Shown here piece after piece: positions 26,285 through 34,481 of a DNA stretch of 64,000 nucleotides. The DNA comes from Sphingobacterium sp. ML3W (lineage in GTDB: Bacteria; Bacteroidota; Bacteroidia; Sphingobacteriales; Sphingobacteriaceae). The notes beneath the pieces were generated by a model that saw nothing but the letters and a program-made list of their open reading frames with translations, made no database searches and was not told the origin of the DNA. The number at the start of each line of letters is the position of its first letter. The first letter of the stretch is position 1. The stretch lies in NCBI RefSeq assembly GCF_029542085.1, contig NZ_CP107036.1, positions 5,828,001 through 5,892,000 of the forward strand, given 5' to 3'. The position numbers and the translations under genes are program-made.

Positions 26285-26720
26285 ATCCAATCTCTTCATA
26301 TCCCACTGCACGCGGTACTTTGGCTAGATAGGGCTCCATTTCTTCCGGTAACTTGGTCAATTTTCGCAGCTTTAAGTCAAGCCAGGCACCATCAACGTTT
26401 ACTGTACAGCATAATATGCCATCCTTGCGATAGACCTTATGAACAAAAGAAAATCGACTATTGATTTTATTGTATTTGGTCAGTTCCACTTTTACCTGAA
26501 CGTATTCATCCAGATGAACCTCCTTCGCGTAGATCAATTCTTCCCGAAATAGGATCGGTCCGATATGAAACTGGGCGAACTTGTCCAAAGAAAAGCCCAT
26601 TTTGTTCAACATATTACTCCGTGCCTGCGCACAGATATCGGCATAGGCAGAATGGCGCATGTGCCGATTGGCATCTATTTGTGCCCAGATGACCTGTCCC
26701 TCATAAAATATATTTTCCAT
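26283..26720 (-). CDS. Acyl-CoA thioesterase, hotdog fold
   Basis: 145 residues from the ATG at 26720; an upstream in-frame start would add 22 unlike residues over the divergent promoter region. It is a 4HBT-type hotdog thioesterase: WAQIDANRHMRHSAYADICAQAR near 12-34 contains the D-x-N-x-H-M motif that holds the catalytic Asp, followed by the long hotdog helix. VYRKDGILCCTVNVDGAWLDL gives the later strands. It hydrolyses acyl-CoA in the cytoplasm; chain-length preference is unknown. Divergent from an ECF sigma gene. Confidence 0.87.
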   Translation of the reverse strand: MENIFYEGQVIWAQIDANRHMRHSAYADICAQARSNMLNKMGFSLDKFAQFHIGPILFREELIYAKEVHLDEYVQVKVELTKYNKINSRFSFVHKVYRKDGILCCTVNVDGAWLDLKLRKLTKLPEEMEPYLAKVPRAVGYEEIG

Positions 26721-26840
26721 AATTATTATTGTAATTTGCCTCCTTTTTATGAACAATTTACATATTTTTAAATTAAGCTGTAACACTTTGTTTGTTTGCT
26801 ATACTTATTACCTGAAAAGATCTTAAAAGAAAATTTACCA

Positions 26841-27344
26841 TTGGCTCATTCGGAAACAGAATTTCTTCAGTTGATTGACGAAAATAAAGGAATTATCGTC
26901 AAGGTGAGCCGTATGTATATGGATGACCATGATGGACGGCAAGATCTTTATCAGGAAATTGTGTATCAGCTCTGGAAATCCTACGCAACGTTTAAGCAGC
27001 AAAGTAAATTTTCAACATGGATGTATCGTGTTGCATTGAATACCGCGATGGTATTTTTAAAGAAAGAGAAAAAACATCAGATTTACGATAGCCTGGAAGA
27101 ACGGCATGATTTTCCCGACGAATCTTATAATCCGGATAAAGACGAACAGCTAAAAATATTCTATCAGGCGGTGCATGAACTGAATGCTGTAGAAAAAGCA
27201 TTGATCTTTTTGTTTTTGGAAGGTCAGAGCCATCGTGAAATTGCGGCGCATCTTGGTATATCTGAAGTCAATGCACGGGTCAAATTAAATCGTACAAAAG
27301 AACGGATTCAACAAATCATTAAAAAATACAATTATGAATTTTGA
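26841..27344 (+). CDS. ECF-type RNA polymerase sigma factor (TTG start)
   Basis: 167 residues if translated from TTG 26841. No in-frame ATG lies before the conserved region, and an upstream TTG at 26796 would add 15 residues without family resemblance. Sigma region 2 is FLQLIDENKGIIVKVSRMY...RQDLYQEIVYQLW then KFSTWMYRVALNTA. Region 4 helix-turn-helix is LNAVEKALIFLFLEGQSHREIAAHLGISEVNARVKLNRTKERIQ. It overlaps the next gene, a four-helix membrane protein, by 11 bp; this is a common Bacteroidetes sigma/partner pair. The non-ATG start may keep expression low. Confidence 0.85.
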   Translation: MAHSETEFLQLIDENKGIIVKVSRMYMDDHDGRQDLYQEIVYQLWKSYATFKQQSKFSTWMYRVALNTAMVFLKKEKKHQIYDSLEERHDFPDESYNPDKDEQLKIFYQAVHELNAVEKALIFLFLEGQSHREIAAHLGISEVNARVKLNRTKERIQQIIKKYNYEF

Positions 27345-27975
27345 TGAATTAAAAAAATCTTGGCAGGAACAGCCAACAGATGAGGATCTACAAAATCCAA
27401 ATCTCAAACATTATAAGGAGGTCGGCAATATCATGGCCAAACTGAGACGCAATATCAAACGTGAATTTGTTTCCTGGGTGGTGTGCATGTTTTTTCTGAT
27501 TGCTGTACCCATGCTACCTATTTATAAAATCTCGGGGTATGCAGCTTTTGCGTATTACTTTTTTATTGTGCAGATCTCGCTGTCGAGCCTGCTATATTAC
27601 CGTAGGTTCTATTACCTGATCAAAAGTGCCAAGCAGATTGATCTTCTGGCATCCCGTGAGCATCTTCTCAAGCTTTATTATGATCTCAAATATGCCGTGG
27701 AGACGTATCGTATCGTTGCCTATGTGATGATTCCGCAAGCCTTGTTTCTTTACCTCATTATGATTGGCCAAAATAGAGCAATCACCTGGTTTGAGAAATT
27801 ATATCACTTCAGACAGACCCTCCAGCAAGATCCCAATTTTATACTATGGATGATCCTTTCTGCACTTATTTCGATCGTTATTATCGTGTTGATTACCGAA
27901 TTTATGATCCGTGCCTATTATGGGGATTATGTCAAACAGATCAGAGAAAACCTGGATCAGATGGAAGCGGAATAG
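27334..27975 (+). CDS. Four-helix membrane protein, probable partner of the sigma factor
   Basis: 213 residues, no family name recognised. A cytoplasmic N-terminus (MNFDELKKSWQEQPTDEDLQ) of about 45 residues precedes hydrophobic helices near 47-63, 70-86, 129-147 and 166-189, ending in an acidic tail. The start lies inside the sigma gene (11-bp overlap), so the two are translationally coupled. Position and topology suggest anti-sigma function, with the N-terminal segment gripping the sigma factor. This is an inference from context; there is no zinc-binding anti-sigma motif. Confidence 0.65.
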   Translation: MNFDELKKSWQEQPTDEDLQNPNLKHYKEVGNIMAKLRRNIKREFVSWVVCMFFLIAVPMLPIYKISGYAAFAYYFFIVQISLSSLLYYRRFYYLIKSAKQIDLLASREHLLKLYYDLKYAVETYRIVAYVMIPQALFLYLIMIGQNRAITWFEKLYHFRQTLQQDPNFILWMILSALISIVIIVLITEFMIRAYYGDYVKQIRENLDQMEAE

Positions 27976-28056
27976 GGGTGTTGATGCGAAAAAGGTAAAG
28001 TCTTTGTGTTTTTTGAACTTGGATATTTCGTATCTTGTTATCGAAAATCCTTGTCC

Positions 28057-29712
28057 ATGATGTACAATCCGACCAAGAAGTTACAACGTAGTTCCCAAAT
28101 CTTAAGCATATTAGCAAAATATGGTTTCAAAGATGCCATTGCCCGTTTGCCATGGAAAGGGGCAAGAGCGAGCTTAGAGCGTAATATAGATGTTGATAAA
28201 ATCAGTGTATATACGCGTATCCGTATGGCTTTGGAAGAGCTCGGGCCGGCCTTTATCAAGTTGGGGCAATCGGCTTCCACCCGCGAAGGTTTGCTCCCCA
28301 AAGATCTTGTCGAGGAACTCAAAAAGCTCGAAGATAATGTCCCACCCTTTGAAGTCGACATTCAGGAATATCTCGCTGAAGAACTCGGATTAGATATCAC
28401 CGAACAATTTGAGACCATCGCGTCGGAGCCCTTTGCCGCAGCGTCTATTGCTCAAGTCTATCGGGCGACATTAAAAGACGGCACAAATGTTGTCTTAAAA
28501 GTCCGTCGACCGGGAATAGATGAGGTCATGCGTGTAGATCTTGCGCTCATGCGTGATATCGCCAAGATTCTGACCATGTACAATGACGCACTGGAAAATC
28601 TCAACCTTTCCCTGATTGTAGAGTCTTTTGCAATGACCCTGCAAGAGGAAATGTCTTTGGTCATTGAGCGCCATAACATCGAACGCTTTGCTAAAAATTT
28701 TAAAGGCAACAAACTGATCAAGGTGCCCAAAGTTTACCCTGATCTCTCCTCTGATCGCGTGCTCTGTATGGAGTATCTGGATGGTTTCAAAGTGACAGAT
28801 GTTGTGGAAATTAAACGACGGGGAATGGATGTGGAAACCTTGGTGAAAAATGGGACCAATCTGTATCTGGAACAGGTGATTATCCACGGTTTTTTTCACG
28901 GTGATCCGCACCCTGGTAATATGATGGTAATGCCCGATGGGCGTATTGCCTTTCTGGACTTTGGCAACATGGGTAAATTGCTCGGAATTGACCGACGACA
29001 GCTTGAGGAGTTTATCCAATCAGCGATTTCCGAGGATGCAGTCCGACTGGCCGATGTCATTGAGGACGTGGCTGTAGTGAGTCATATCCCTGACCGAAAT
29101 CAGTTTGAACGATCCCTATATGAAATATTTGACATGATCGATAATGTTTCCCTAGGTGATCTCAGCCTCGATCTGCTGTTCAATAAACTCTGGAAGATCA
29201 TTGGTGACAATCGCTTGTATTTCCCGGAATATATCTATCAGCTCATGCGAGGTATTTCTTTGATGGAGGGAATCGGTCGCCAACTTTATCCTGATCTGAA
29301 TATCATGGAGAGTATTAAGCCTTTTGCCCGACGGATCATGATGGAACGGTTATCGCCAGAAGCTATTTTCAAGAAGGGAAAACATAAGATAGAATCTTTC
29401 GCCCGGGATGTCGAAAAACTTCCGGAGGATATGCGGGCTTTAGTACGGCTATTCCGTACGGGAAATTTCACCTTGAATCATCGTCTGATCAGTGCCCGTT
29501 CCTTCAATGCCATACTCCGTAAAGGGGTCAACCGTATTGTGATCGGAATCATGTTTATGTCACTCAATTTATTGGGGGGAATGGTAATTGTCGCACGTAT
29601 TGAACCGCAATGGTGGGGCATTCCCGTTTTTGCCTGGATATGCCTGGGCTCGGCATGGGTCTTTGCGGTCTATTTATTTATTGCCATGATCCGGGCAAAA
29701 GATAATGATTAA
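28057..29712 (+). CDS. UbiB/ABC1-family atypical kinase
   Basis: 551 residues from ATG 28057; a GTG at 28006 is possible but adds unlike sequence. Hallmarks of the UbiB/ADCK family in order: FIKLGQSASTR (KxGQ motif near 69), AAASIAQVYRA (Ala-rich nucleotide loop), VVLKVRRPG (Lys), EEMSLVIERHNI (Glu), FFHGDPHPGNMM near 281 (catalytic Asp) and FLDFGNMG near 301 (metal Asp). Two C-terminal membrane helices (about 495-515 and 520-545) anchor it. The family supports isoprenoid-quinone or lipid handling. Here it stands without quinone genes; in a menaquinone-using Bacteroidetes its exact role is unclear. Confidence 0.92.
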   Translation: MMYNPTKKLQRSSQILSILAKYGFKDAIARLPWKGARASLERNIDVDKISVYTRIRMALEELGPAFIKLGQSASTREGLLPKDLVEELKKLEDNVPPFEVDIQEYLAEELGLDITEQFETIASEPFAAASIAQVYRATLKDGTNVVLKVRRPGIDEVMRVDLALMRDIAKILTMYNDALENLNLSLIVESFAMTLQEEMSLVIERHNIERFAKNFKGNKLIKVPKVYPDLSSDRVLCMEYLDGFKVTDVVEIKRRGMDVETLVKNGTNLYLEQVIIHGFFHGDPHPGNMMVMPDGRIAFLDFGNMGKLLGIDRRQLEEFIQSAISEDAVRLADVIEDVAVVSHIPDRNQFERSLYEIFDMIDNVSLGDLSLDLLFNKLWKIIGDNRLYFPEYIYQLMRGISLMEGIGRQLYPDLNIMESIKPFARRIMMERLSPEAIFKKGKHKIESFARDVEKLPEDMRALVRLFRTGNFTLNHRLISARSFNAILRKGVNRIVIGIMFMSLNLLGGMVIVARIEPQWWGIPVFAWICLGSAWVFAVYLFIAMIRAKDND

Positions 29713-29795
29713 ATGACCTTCCCTAGTTTATCTATATTTTTGAATCATACACACAACGAATTAGCTGGTATAAGTTAATAGCATACGAAATAGTT

Positions 29796-30581
29796 ATGGA
29801 AATCAATCTAATTGGAAAAAAAGCCCTGATTGGCGCAAGTTCTGCCGGCATCGGTGCCGGGATTGCCAAAGTTTTGGCATCCTGTGGTGTCTCGGTTACC
29901 CTAGCATCACGTAGTGAGGAGAAATTGAAGCATACTTTGGAAAGCCTGGACAGCTCAAAAGGGCAGGTACATCAATATATTCTGGTCGATTACAATGATC
30001 ATGAAGACTATAAAGTACAAATAGATCGTTATTTTGAATCAAACAAGGTGGATATCCTGGTCAATAATTCCAACGGACCACAAGCGGGAACGATTGATCA
30101 GAAAAATCTGGCGGACTACCAGCATGCCTTTGAACTTTTATTTCAGAATCATTGTTATACGACTTCTTGTGCCTTACCTTATATGTTGGCAAATGGTTAT
30201 GGACGCATTATCAATGTATCGTCTTCCACTGTAAAAGAGCCCGTATCTAATCTGGTTTTATCAAATACCATCCGCACCGCCCTGATAAGCTGGAGCAAAT
30301 CGCTTTCAGATGATGTAGCAAAGGAAGGCGTGACTGTCAATAGTATATTAACAGGGCTGTTTGATACCGAAAGAATTCAGTCTTTGACCAATATGGATGC
30401 ACAGCGCTTGGGTATATCCTATGAGGAGGCTTTGCAATTGCGCTTAAAACAGGTGCCGGCGGCTCGTTTGGGTGAGCCTGAGGAATATGGGTACCTGGTC
30501 GCTTTTATTTGCTCGACCTACGCCAACTATCTTACCGGAGCCAATATTCCGCTGGATGGTGGTCTATTGAAAGGCTTGTAA
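29796..30581 (+). CDS. SDR-family protein lacking the YxxxK catalytic pair
   Basis: 261 residues. The NAD(P)-binding start GASSAGIGAGIAKVLAS and the NNSNGPQAG motif are typical of short-chain dehydrogenases, and NVSSSTVKEP carries the catalytic Ser. Where Tyr and Lys should follow, the sequence reads LVLSNTIRTALISWSKS, so Tyr is replaced by Ser and the active-site Lys by Arg. The C-terminal SLSDDVAKEGVTVNSILTG and GANIPLDGG blocks are normal. An atypical BKR-like SDR subgroup with this LSNxxR substitution exists, as far as I recall. It may be a reductase with altered chemistry or a binding protein. It ends at a hairpin shared with the convergent yceI-like gene. Confidence 0.85.
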   Translation: MEINLIGKKALIGASSAGIGAGIAKVLASCGVSVTLASRSEEKLKHTLESLDSSKGQVHQYILVDYNDHEDYKVQIDRYFESNKVDILVNNSNGPQAGTIDQKNLADYQHAFELLFQNHCYTTSCALPYMLANGYGRIINVSSSTVKEPVSNLVLSNTIRTALISWSKSLSDDVAKEGVTVNSILTGLFDTERIQSLTNMDAQRLGISYEEALQLRLKQVPAARLGEPEEYGYLVAFICSTYANYLTGANIPLDGGLLKGL

Positions 30582-30642
30582 GGTAAAAAGAAATTCGCCC
30601 GAGAATGAGAACGGCAAGCTTATGGCTGAGTAGTAGTAAGCC

Positions 30643-30679
30643 AAAAAAAGTGGCTATCCAAATATTGGGTAGCCACTTT
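30643..30679 (-). terminator. Terminator of the YceI gene
   Basis: Stem 30647-30659 (AAAGTGGCTATCC) pairs with 30667-30679 with one G-U. On the minus strand it is followed by seven U (A-run 30643-30649). It may also stop the convergent SDR transcript. Confidence 0.88.
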
Positions 30680-30706
30680 CAGGTTGTGTGATTTAAAAAT
30701 CTTTAC

Positions 30707-31300
30707 CTAGTTCAAAACCAATTCGGTATTGACAGTAATGTCCACATCAGAAGCAACTGCTTCTACACCTGAAGGTAATTTATCATTGTATTTGATGCCA
30801 AAATCCTGACGGTTAATTTTTGTTTTTGCTGTAAAGCCTGCACGTGTTTTTCCCCAAGGATCGGTAATAACACCACCATTTTGAGTGACATCAAAAGTTA
30901 CTTTTTTAGTTACGTCGCGGATGGTCAGATCTGCCACCATAATATATTTACCTTTCACTTTCGCATTTTTGAAGGTGACAGATTTTAAGGTCATTTTAGG
31001 AAATTTGTCTGCAGCGAAGAAATCATCTGTTTTTAAATGATTATCACGTGCTTCAATACGTGTATCAACACTATTGACATCAATGGAAAAGTTTACTTTT
31101 GCATTGTTGAAACTTGTAGCGGTTGCAGTTTCCACTGTTCCCTCCACTTTGGTAAATTGACCATCGACAAAACTGATACCAAGGTGTTTTACATCAAATC
31201 TTGCATTGGTATGTCCCGGATCAGCAGACCATTTTACCTGCGCTACAGCAACATTAACCATTAACGCTGCCACTGCTAAAAATTGGAAAAATCTATTCAT
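30707..31300 (-). CDS. YceI-like periplasmic lipid-binding protein
   Basis: 197 residues from ATG 31300; the 9-residue longer form lacks a good signal start. The signal peptide is MNRFFQFLAVAALMVNVAVAQ. The mature part is a YceI beta-barrel: WSADPGHTNARFDVKHLGISFVDGQF at the start, then AKVNFSIDVNSVDTRIEARDNHLKTDDFF, TKKVTFDVTQNGG and TAKTKINRQDFGIKYN. YceI proteins bind polyisoprenoids or amphiphiles in the periplasm. A Crp/Fnr-type gene lies immediately upstream on the same strand, with an inverted repeat in the 107-bp spacer that could be its operator. Confidence 0.93.
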   Translation of the reverse strand: MNRFFQFLAVAALMVNVAVAQVKWSADPGHTNARFDVKHLGISFVDGQFTKVEGTVETATATSFNNAKVNFSIDVNSVDTRIEARDNHLKTDDFFAADKFPKMTLKSVTFKNAKVKGKYIMVADLTIRDVTKKVTFDVTQNGGVITDPWGKTRAGFTAKTKINRQDFGIKYNDKLPSGVEAVASDVDITVNTELVLN

Positions 31301-31335
31301 GTTGTTTTCTATTTGTTTATTTATCAAACGTTTAA

Positions 31336-31360
31336 TTGTTCAAAATGTTTGTTTGAACAA
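31336..31360 (-). promoter_or_regulatory. Inverted repeat upstream of yceI
   Basis: TTGTTCAAA (31336-31344) and TTTGAACAA (31352-31360) form a perfect 9-bp dyad with a 7-nt centre, 36-60 bp before the YceI ATG. This is a candidate operator or 5'-leader hairpin. Confidence 0.5.
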
Positions 31361-31407
31361 GCTTCTGCAAAGGTGGGATAAACCTGAATAGAAAAAATTG
31401 ATGTAGG

Positions 31408-31995
31408 TCAAGAATTTCGATTAGGCTTTAAAATTTGTCTTTTTAAGCGGCTCAAAAACTCCTGCGTCACCCCAAGGTAGGAGGCCAGCTGCATATTGGA
31501 TATTCTGGGATATATTTTAGGATAGCGCTTGATAAAATCCAGATAGCGTTCCTGAGCCGTAAAACCTATACTGGAGATAATACGGTGCTGGGATGCGATC
31601 TGTGCACGCTGGGCCATAATTCTGGAAAGCTTTTCATAAATCGGATGGTCTTCGTAAAGTTTATCCTTATCTGTTTTCGACAGTGTGAGTACAACTGAAT
31701 CTTCGAGTGCCTGAATATTTTGTAAAGCCGGTTCCTGATAGTTGAAACTGGCAATATCACCCACCCACCAGTCTTCTATGGCAAATTGAAGGATATGTTC
31801 TATCCCATCAGCCGTGACATAGAATGACTTAAACAGCCCACTGACAACATAAGCTTCATAATGACAGACTTCACCTGCCCTTAAAAAATATTCCTTCTTC
31901 TTGATTTTTTTGACATGATAACGTGATACAATATCATTTAATTCTTCTTCGCTGACATTGATGCGTTGTTTTACAAATTCCTTGAACTGTTCCAT
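31408..31995 (-). CDS. Crp/Fnr-family transcriptional regulator
   Basis: 195 residues. The N-terminal effector-binding jelly roll covers about 28-115 (KKKEYFLRAGEVCHYEAYVVSGLFKSFYV; WWVGDIASFNYQEPALQNIQALED). The C-terminal HTH is SNMQLASYLGVTQEFLSRLKRQIL, very like that of the regulator at 16691. The ligand is unknown; the cAMP phosphate cassette is not evident. Four GATACAA/TTGTATC sites lie 55-165 bp upstream, suggesting autoregulation. Upstream of a YceI gene on the same strand. Confidence 0.87.
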   Translation of the reverse strand: MEQFKEFVKQRINVSEEELNDIVSRYHVKKIKKKEYFLRAGEVCHYEAYVVSGLFKSFYVTADGIEHILQFAIEDWWVGDIASFNYQEPALQNIQALEDSVVLTLSKTDKDKLYEDHPIYEKLSRIMAQRAQIASQHRIISSIGFTAQERYLDFIKRYPKIYPRISNMQLASYLGVTQEFLSRLKRQILKPNRNS

Positions 31996-32050
31996 TAGGG
32001 TGTAAAATACGAAAAATTGCGCTTTATAAAGTAGAATTAGCAGTTAGAAG

Positions 32051-32159
32051 GATACAATTTTACGAAACTTATACCCAAGTCGAATTTGTATCTCCAGTGG
32101 TGATACAATTACAAAATGATGAAAATCAAAAAAACTAGACATCTTTTATCCATTGTATC
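32051..32159. promoter_or_regulatory. Cluster of four GATACAA half-sites
   Basis: GATACAA at 32051-32057, TTGTATC at 32086-32092, GATACAA at 32102-32108 and TTGTATC at 32153-32159. The middle pair makes a dyad TTGTATC-N9-GATACAA. They lie in the 356-bp divergent gap (31996-32351) between the Crp/Fnr gene and the GNAT gene. Apart from a weak 21-residue frame at 32116-32181 (begins MMKIKKTRHLL), nothing else is seen in this gap. Confidence 0.55.
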
Positions 32160-32351
32160 GTTCGTTGTTCATTGTCGGTAAAGCTGTTATCGATGGTAAT
32201 ATTAAAGATATGTTATCCTAATCTGTCAATTGGACATTTTGGTGTAATATTTGAATAACAGGAAACGTAATTCAACTTAGTTTCATCAATAATTGGTATC
32301 TTTTAATGAAATTTAAAATTTTGGTAGAAGTCCAACGTTAAACATGTTCTA

Positions 32352-32891
32352 ATGAAGTTTGTAGCACCGAATAAACTTGAAAATGATAAGGTCGTATTAA
32401 AGTTGATAGACCCCAGTGATTTTGATACGCTTTATCAAGTAGCTAAAGATCCATTAATATGGGAGCAGCATCCCAACAAAGACCGCTGGAAAGAGGAGGT
32501 TTTTCGGTCTTTTTTTGATGCTGCATTGGAGAGCAAAGCAGCTTATCTTATTTTGGATAAAACGACGGGGGAATGCATTGGAAGCACGCGATATTATGGT
32601 TTAAATGAGGTCGAAAAATCTATTTTTGTTGGCTTTACCTTCTATGCAAGGGCTTATTGGGGGGCGGGTATCAATCCTTTGGTCAAAGAAATGATGTTTG
32701 ACTTTGCCTTTAATTTTGTGGATAAGATCTATTTACACGTAGGTGCCGAAAATTTCCGTTCGCAGAAAGCTGTCGAACGTCTAGGGGCAAGTAAAGTCGC
32801 CGAAAAAATGGTGTCTTATGTCAACGAACCCGAACGGAAGAATTTTGAATATGCACTGGAGAAATCGACCTGGCTTAGAGCCAAGAGATAA
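32352..32891 (+). CDS. GNAT-family N-acetyltransferase (RimJ/RimL-like)
   Basis: 179 residues with the layout of RimJ/RimL-type acetyltransferases: NDKVVLKLIDPSDFDTLYQVAKDP at the N-terminus, YLILDKTTGECIGSTRYYGLN in the central strands, and the acetyl-CoA loop in YARAYWGAGINPLVKEMMFDFAF near 97-119. LHVGAENFRSQKAVERLGASKV is the C-terminal N-x-x-S-x-x-A-x-x-x-x-G motif. Acceptor substrate unknown. A single gene, convergent with the DUF1634 gene 21 bp away. Confidence 0.9.
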   Translation: MKFVAPNKLENDKVVLKLIDPSDFDTLYQVAKDPLIWEQHPNKDRWKEEVFRSFFDAALESKAAYLILDKTTGECIGSTRYYGLNEVEKSIFVGFTFYARAYWGAGINPLVKEMMFDFAFNFVDKIYLHVGAENFRSQKAVERLGASKVAEKMVSYVNEPERKNFEYALEKSTWLRAKR

Positions 32892-32912
32892 GGGAGTGAA
32901 ATCCGAACTGTA

Positions 32913-33314
32913 TTATCCCTTGACTCCGCTCAATATACTGCCTATAATAACCGTTAACACAATCAATGTGATGACGATATAGAGCTTATCTTTTTCGATA
33001 ACGAAACCAAAAAGGGAGCCGATCACCCGTACAATCGGTGTGCAGATCAAAAGCAAAACCCCGAGTTGTATAATTTGGGGAATATTTTTGTTGAATGCTC
33101 CCACGATAATACCGCTAATAGTTGTATTGGATTTGCCCTCACCGACGAAATCTTTATAGTTGGGTACTGCATCCTGTCCGTGGACGATCAAATACCAGAT
33201 CCCACCGATCACTAACACGGAGGAGGCCAGGATAACACCTGTCCGTAAAATCTGTCCGACCAAAAGTGAGATGTCCTTATCGCTCCAATAGTTTTTTGAA
33301 AATACCTGTTTCAT
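32913..33314 (-). CDS. DUF1634 membrane protein
   Basis: 133 residues from ATG 33314; the longer ORF reading adds 23 unlike residues. There are three hydrophobic helices near 20-40, 70-92 and 108-128. WSDKDISLLVGQILRTGVILASSVLVIGG and QLGVLLLICTPIVRVIGSLFGF are typical DUF1634 stretches. The family is commonly encoded beside TauE/SafE-type (TSUP) permeases, exactly as here: the TSUP gene lies upstream on the same strand after 144 bp. A role as an accessory subunit of that transporter is inferred from linkage only. Confidence 0.85.
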   Translation of the reverse strand: MKQVFSKNYWSDKDISLLVGQILRTGVILASSVLVIGGIWYLIVHGQDAVPNYKDFVGEGKSNTTISGIIVGAFNKNIPQIIQLGVLLLICTPIVRVIGSLFGFVIEKDKLYIVITLIVLTVIIGSILSGVKG

Positions 33315-33458
33315 CTGCAAATAATTATTTATTAAATGTCTATTGCCAAGGGCATAAACGAGCGTATTAATTTTTCTGTACAATTGAGCTTACATTGTTC
33401 AAAACTGATATTCGACTGTGTGATACTGGCGAATATCAAATGTGTAAAGCTTATTCGC

Positions 33459-34292
33459 CTAAAATTTATGTTGAAATCCATTAAAAATCATTTCCAGTGC
33501 GACCAATGTGATGGCGACGGCAAAAATAATACGTAGGGTCTTGGGATTCATTCTTTTCAAAAGCTTTGAACCCGTAATAGCACCACAAAGTACACCCAGA
33601 ATGACTGGAAAGGCAATCCCCGGATCCATATAGCCCCGTTGTAGATAGACCACAGCTGAGGCTGCGGCTGTCACTCCGATCATAAAATTACTCGTGGTGG
33701 TACTGACTTTAAAGGGAATTTTCATCATGCTATCCATGGCGAGTACTTTCAGGGAGCCCGAACCGATACCCAACAAACCTGATAGAATACCTGCGGCACC
33801 CATCAATGAAAATCCACCGACCACATTGGTCAATTTATAGGAAACAAGTTTGCCATCCAATGGATAAGTACTGTTCAATTTTAGCTTTTCGGCTAAAGCT
33901 GAACCGCCGGAAAAGGCATGTTCATTTTTCTTGCGCACGGTCATTGCGGCTGAAAAGATCAGTACCACACCAAAGATAATAGCAATCGTATTGGTAGGCA
34001 TATAGATTGCAATAACGGCACCGATGACAGCACCGATTGTGGTCGCAATTTCCAAAAACATGCCGAGCCGGATATTGGTAATCCCTTCTTTGACATAGGC
34101 TGTAGCAGCCCCCGATGAGGTGGCAATGGAAGCCAGCAATGCGGCCCCAATGGCATAACGGATATCGACATGAAATAAAAGGGTCAGCAATGGAATGACG
34201 ACGACCCCTCCTCCCAAGCCTGTCAGCGATCCTAAGAGTCCCGCAACAAAAGCACCCAAAAGGAGGATGAGTGTAAAGGTGAGAATAGTCAT
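33459..34292 (-). CDS. TauE/SafE (TSUP) family permease
   Basis: 277 residues, about eight membrane helices. The family's two-fold repeat is visible as GLLGSLTGLGGGVVVIPLLTLL near 18-39 and GILSGLLGIGSGSLKVLAMDSMMKIPFKVSTTTSNFMIG near 168-206. TSUP proteins move sulfite, sulfoacetate or other organosulfur/C2 anions; the substrate is not specified by sequence. It forms a pair with the DUF1634 gene downstream. It follows the metal-efflux operon on the same strand after 189 bp, but a strong hairpin in that gap suggests separate transcription. Confidence 0.9.
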   Translation of the reverse strand: MTILTFTLILLLGAFVAGLLGSLTGLGGGVVVIPLLTLLFHVDIRYAIGAALLASIATSSGAATAYVKEGITNIRLGMFLEIATTIGAVIGAVIAIYMPTNTIAIIFGVVLIFSAAMTVRKKNEHAFSGGSALAEKLKLNSTYPLDGKLVSYKLTNVVGGFSLMGAAGILSGLLGIGSGSLKVLAMDSMMKIPFKVSTTTSNFMIGVTAAASAVVYLQRGYMDPGIAFPVILGVLCGAITGSKLLKRMNPKTLRIIFAVAITLVALEMIFNGFQHKF

Positions 34293-34431
34293 ATATTTTG
34301 TTTATTGATCCAGTATGGAATAATACCAACTGGACGATAATTTGTTGTAAAATTAAGGGCTTTTTGTTGTTTTTGAAACTTTATGCCCTGAATAGATACA
34401 AATGTTACACCAACATGTATCTCGAAAAGAA

Positions 34432-34464
34432 ATACTGCCTTACACCTCACGGTGTAAGCAGTAT
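34432..34464 (-). terminator. Terminator after the metal-efflux operon
   Basis: ATACTGC(C)TTACACC (34432-34446) pairs with GGTGTAAGCAGTAT (34451-34464) with a one-base bulge and a TCAC loop. On the minus strand it is followed by U-rich TTTCTTTTC. A separate 12-bp palindrome ACCGTTAACGGT sits at 34470-34481, beside the stop codon. Confidence 0.7.
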
Positions 34465-34481
34465 CGATAACCGTTAACGGT

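Noticed and set aside
32116..32181. 21-residue frame with a signal-like start in the divergent gap
   Set aside because: Too short, no ribosome-binding site, overlaps the GATACAA site cluster; noted only in the gap description.
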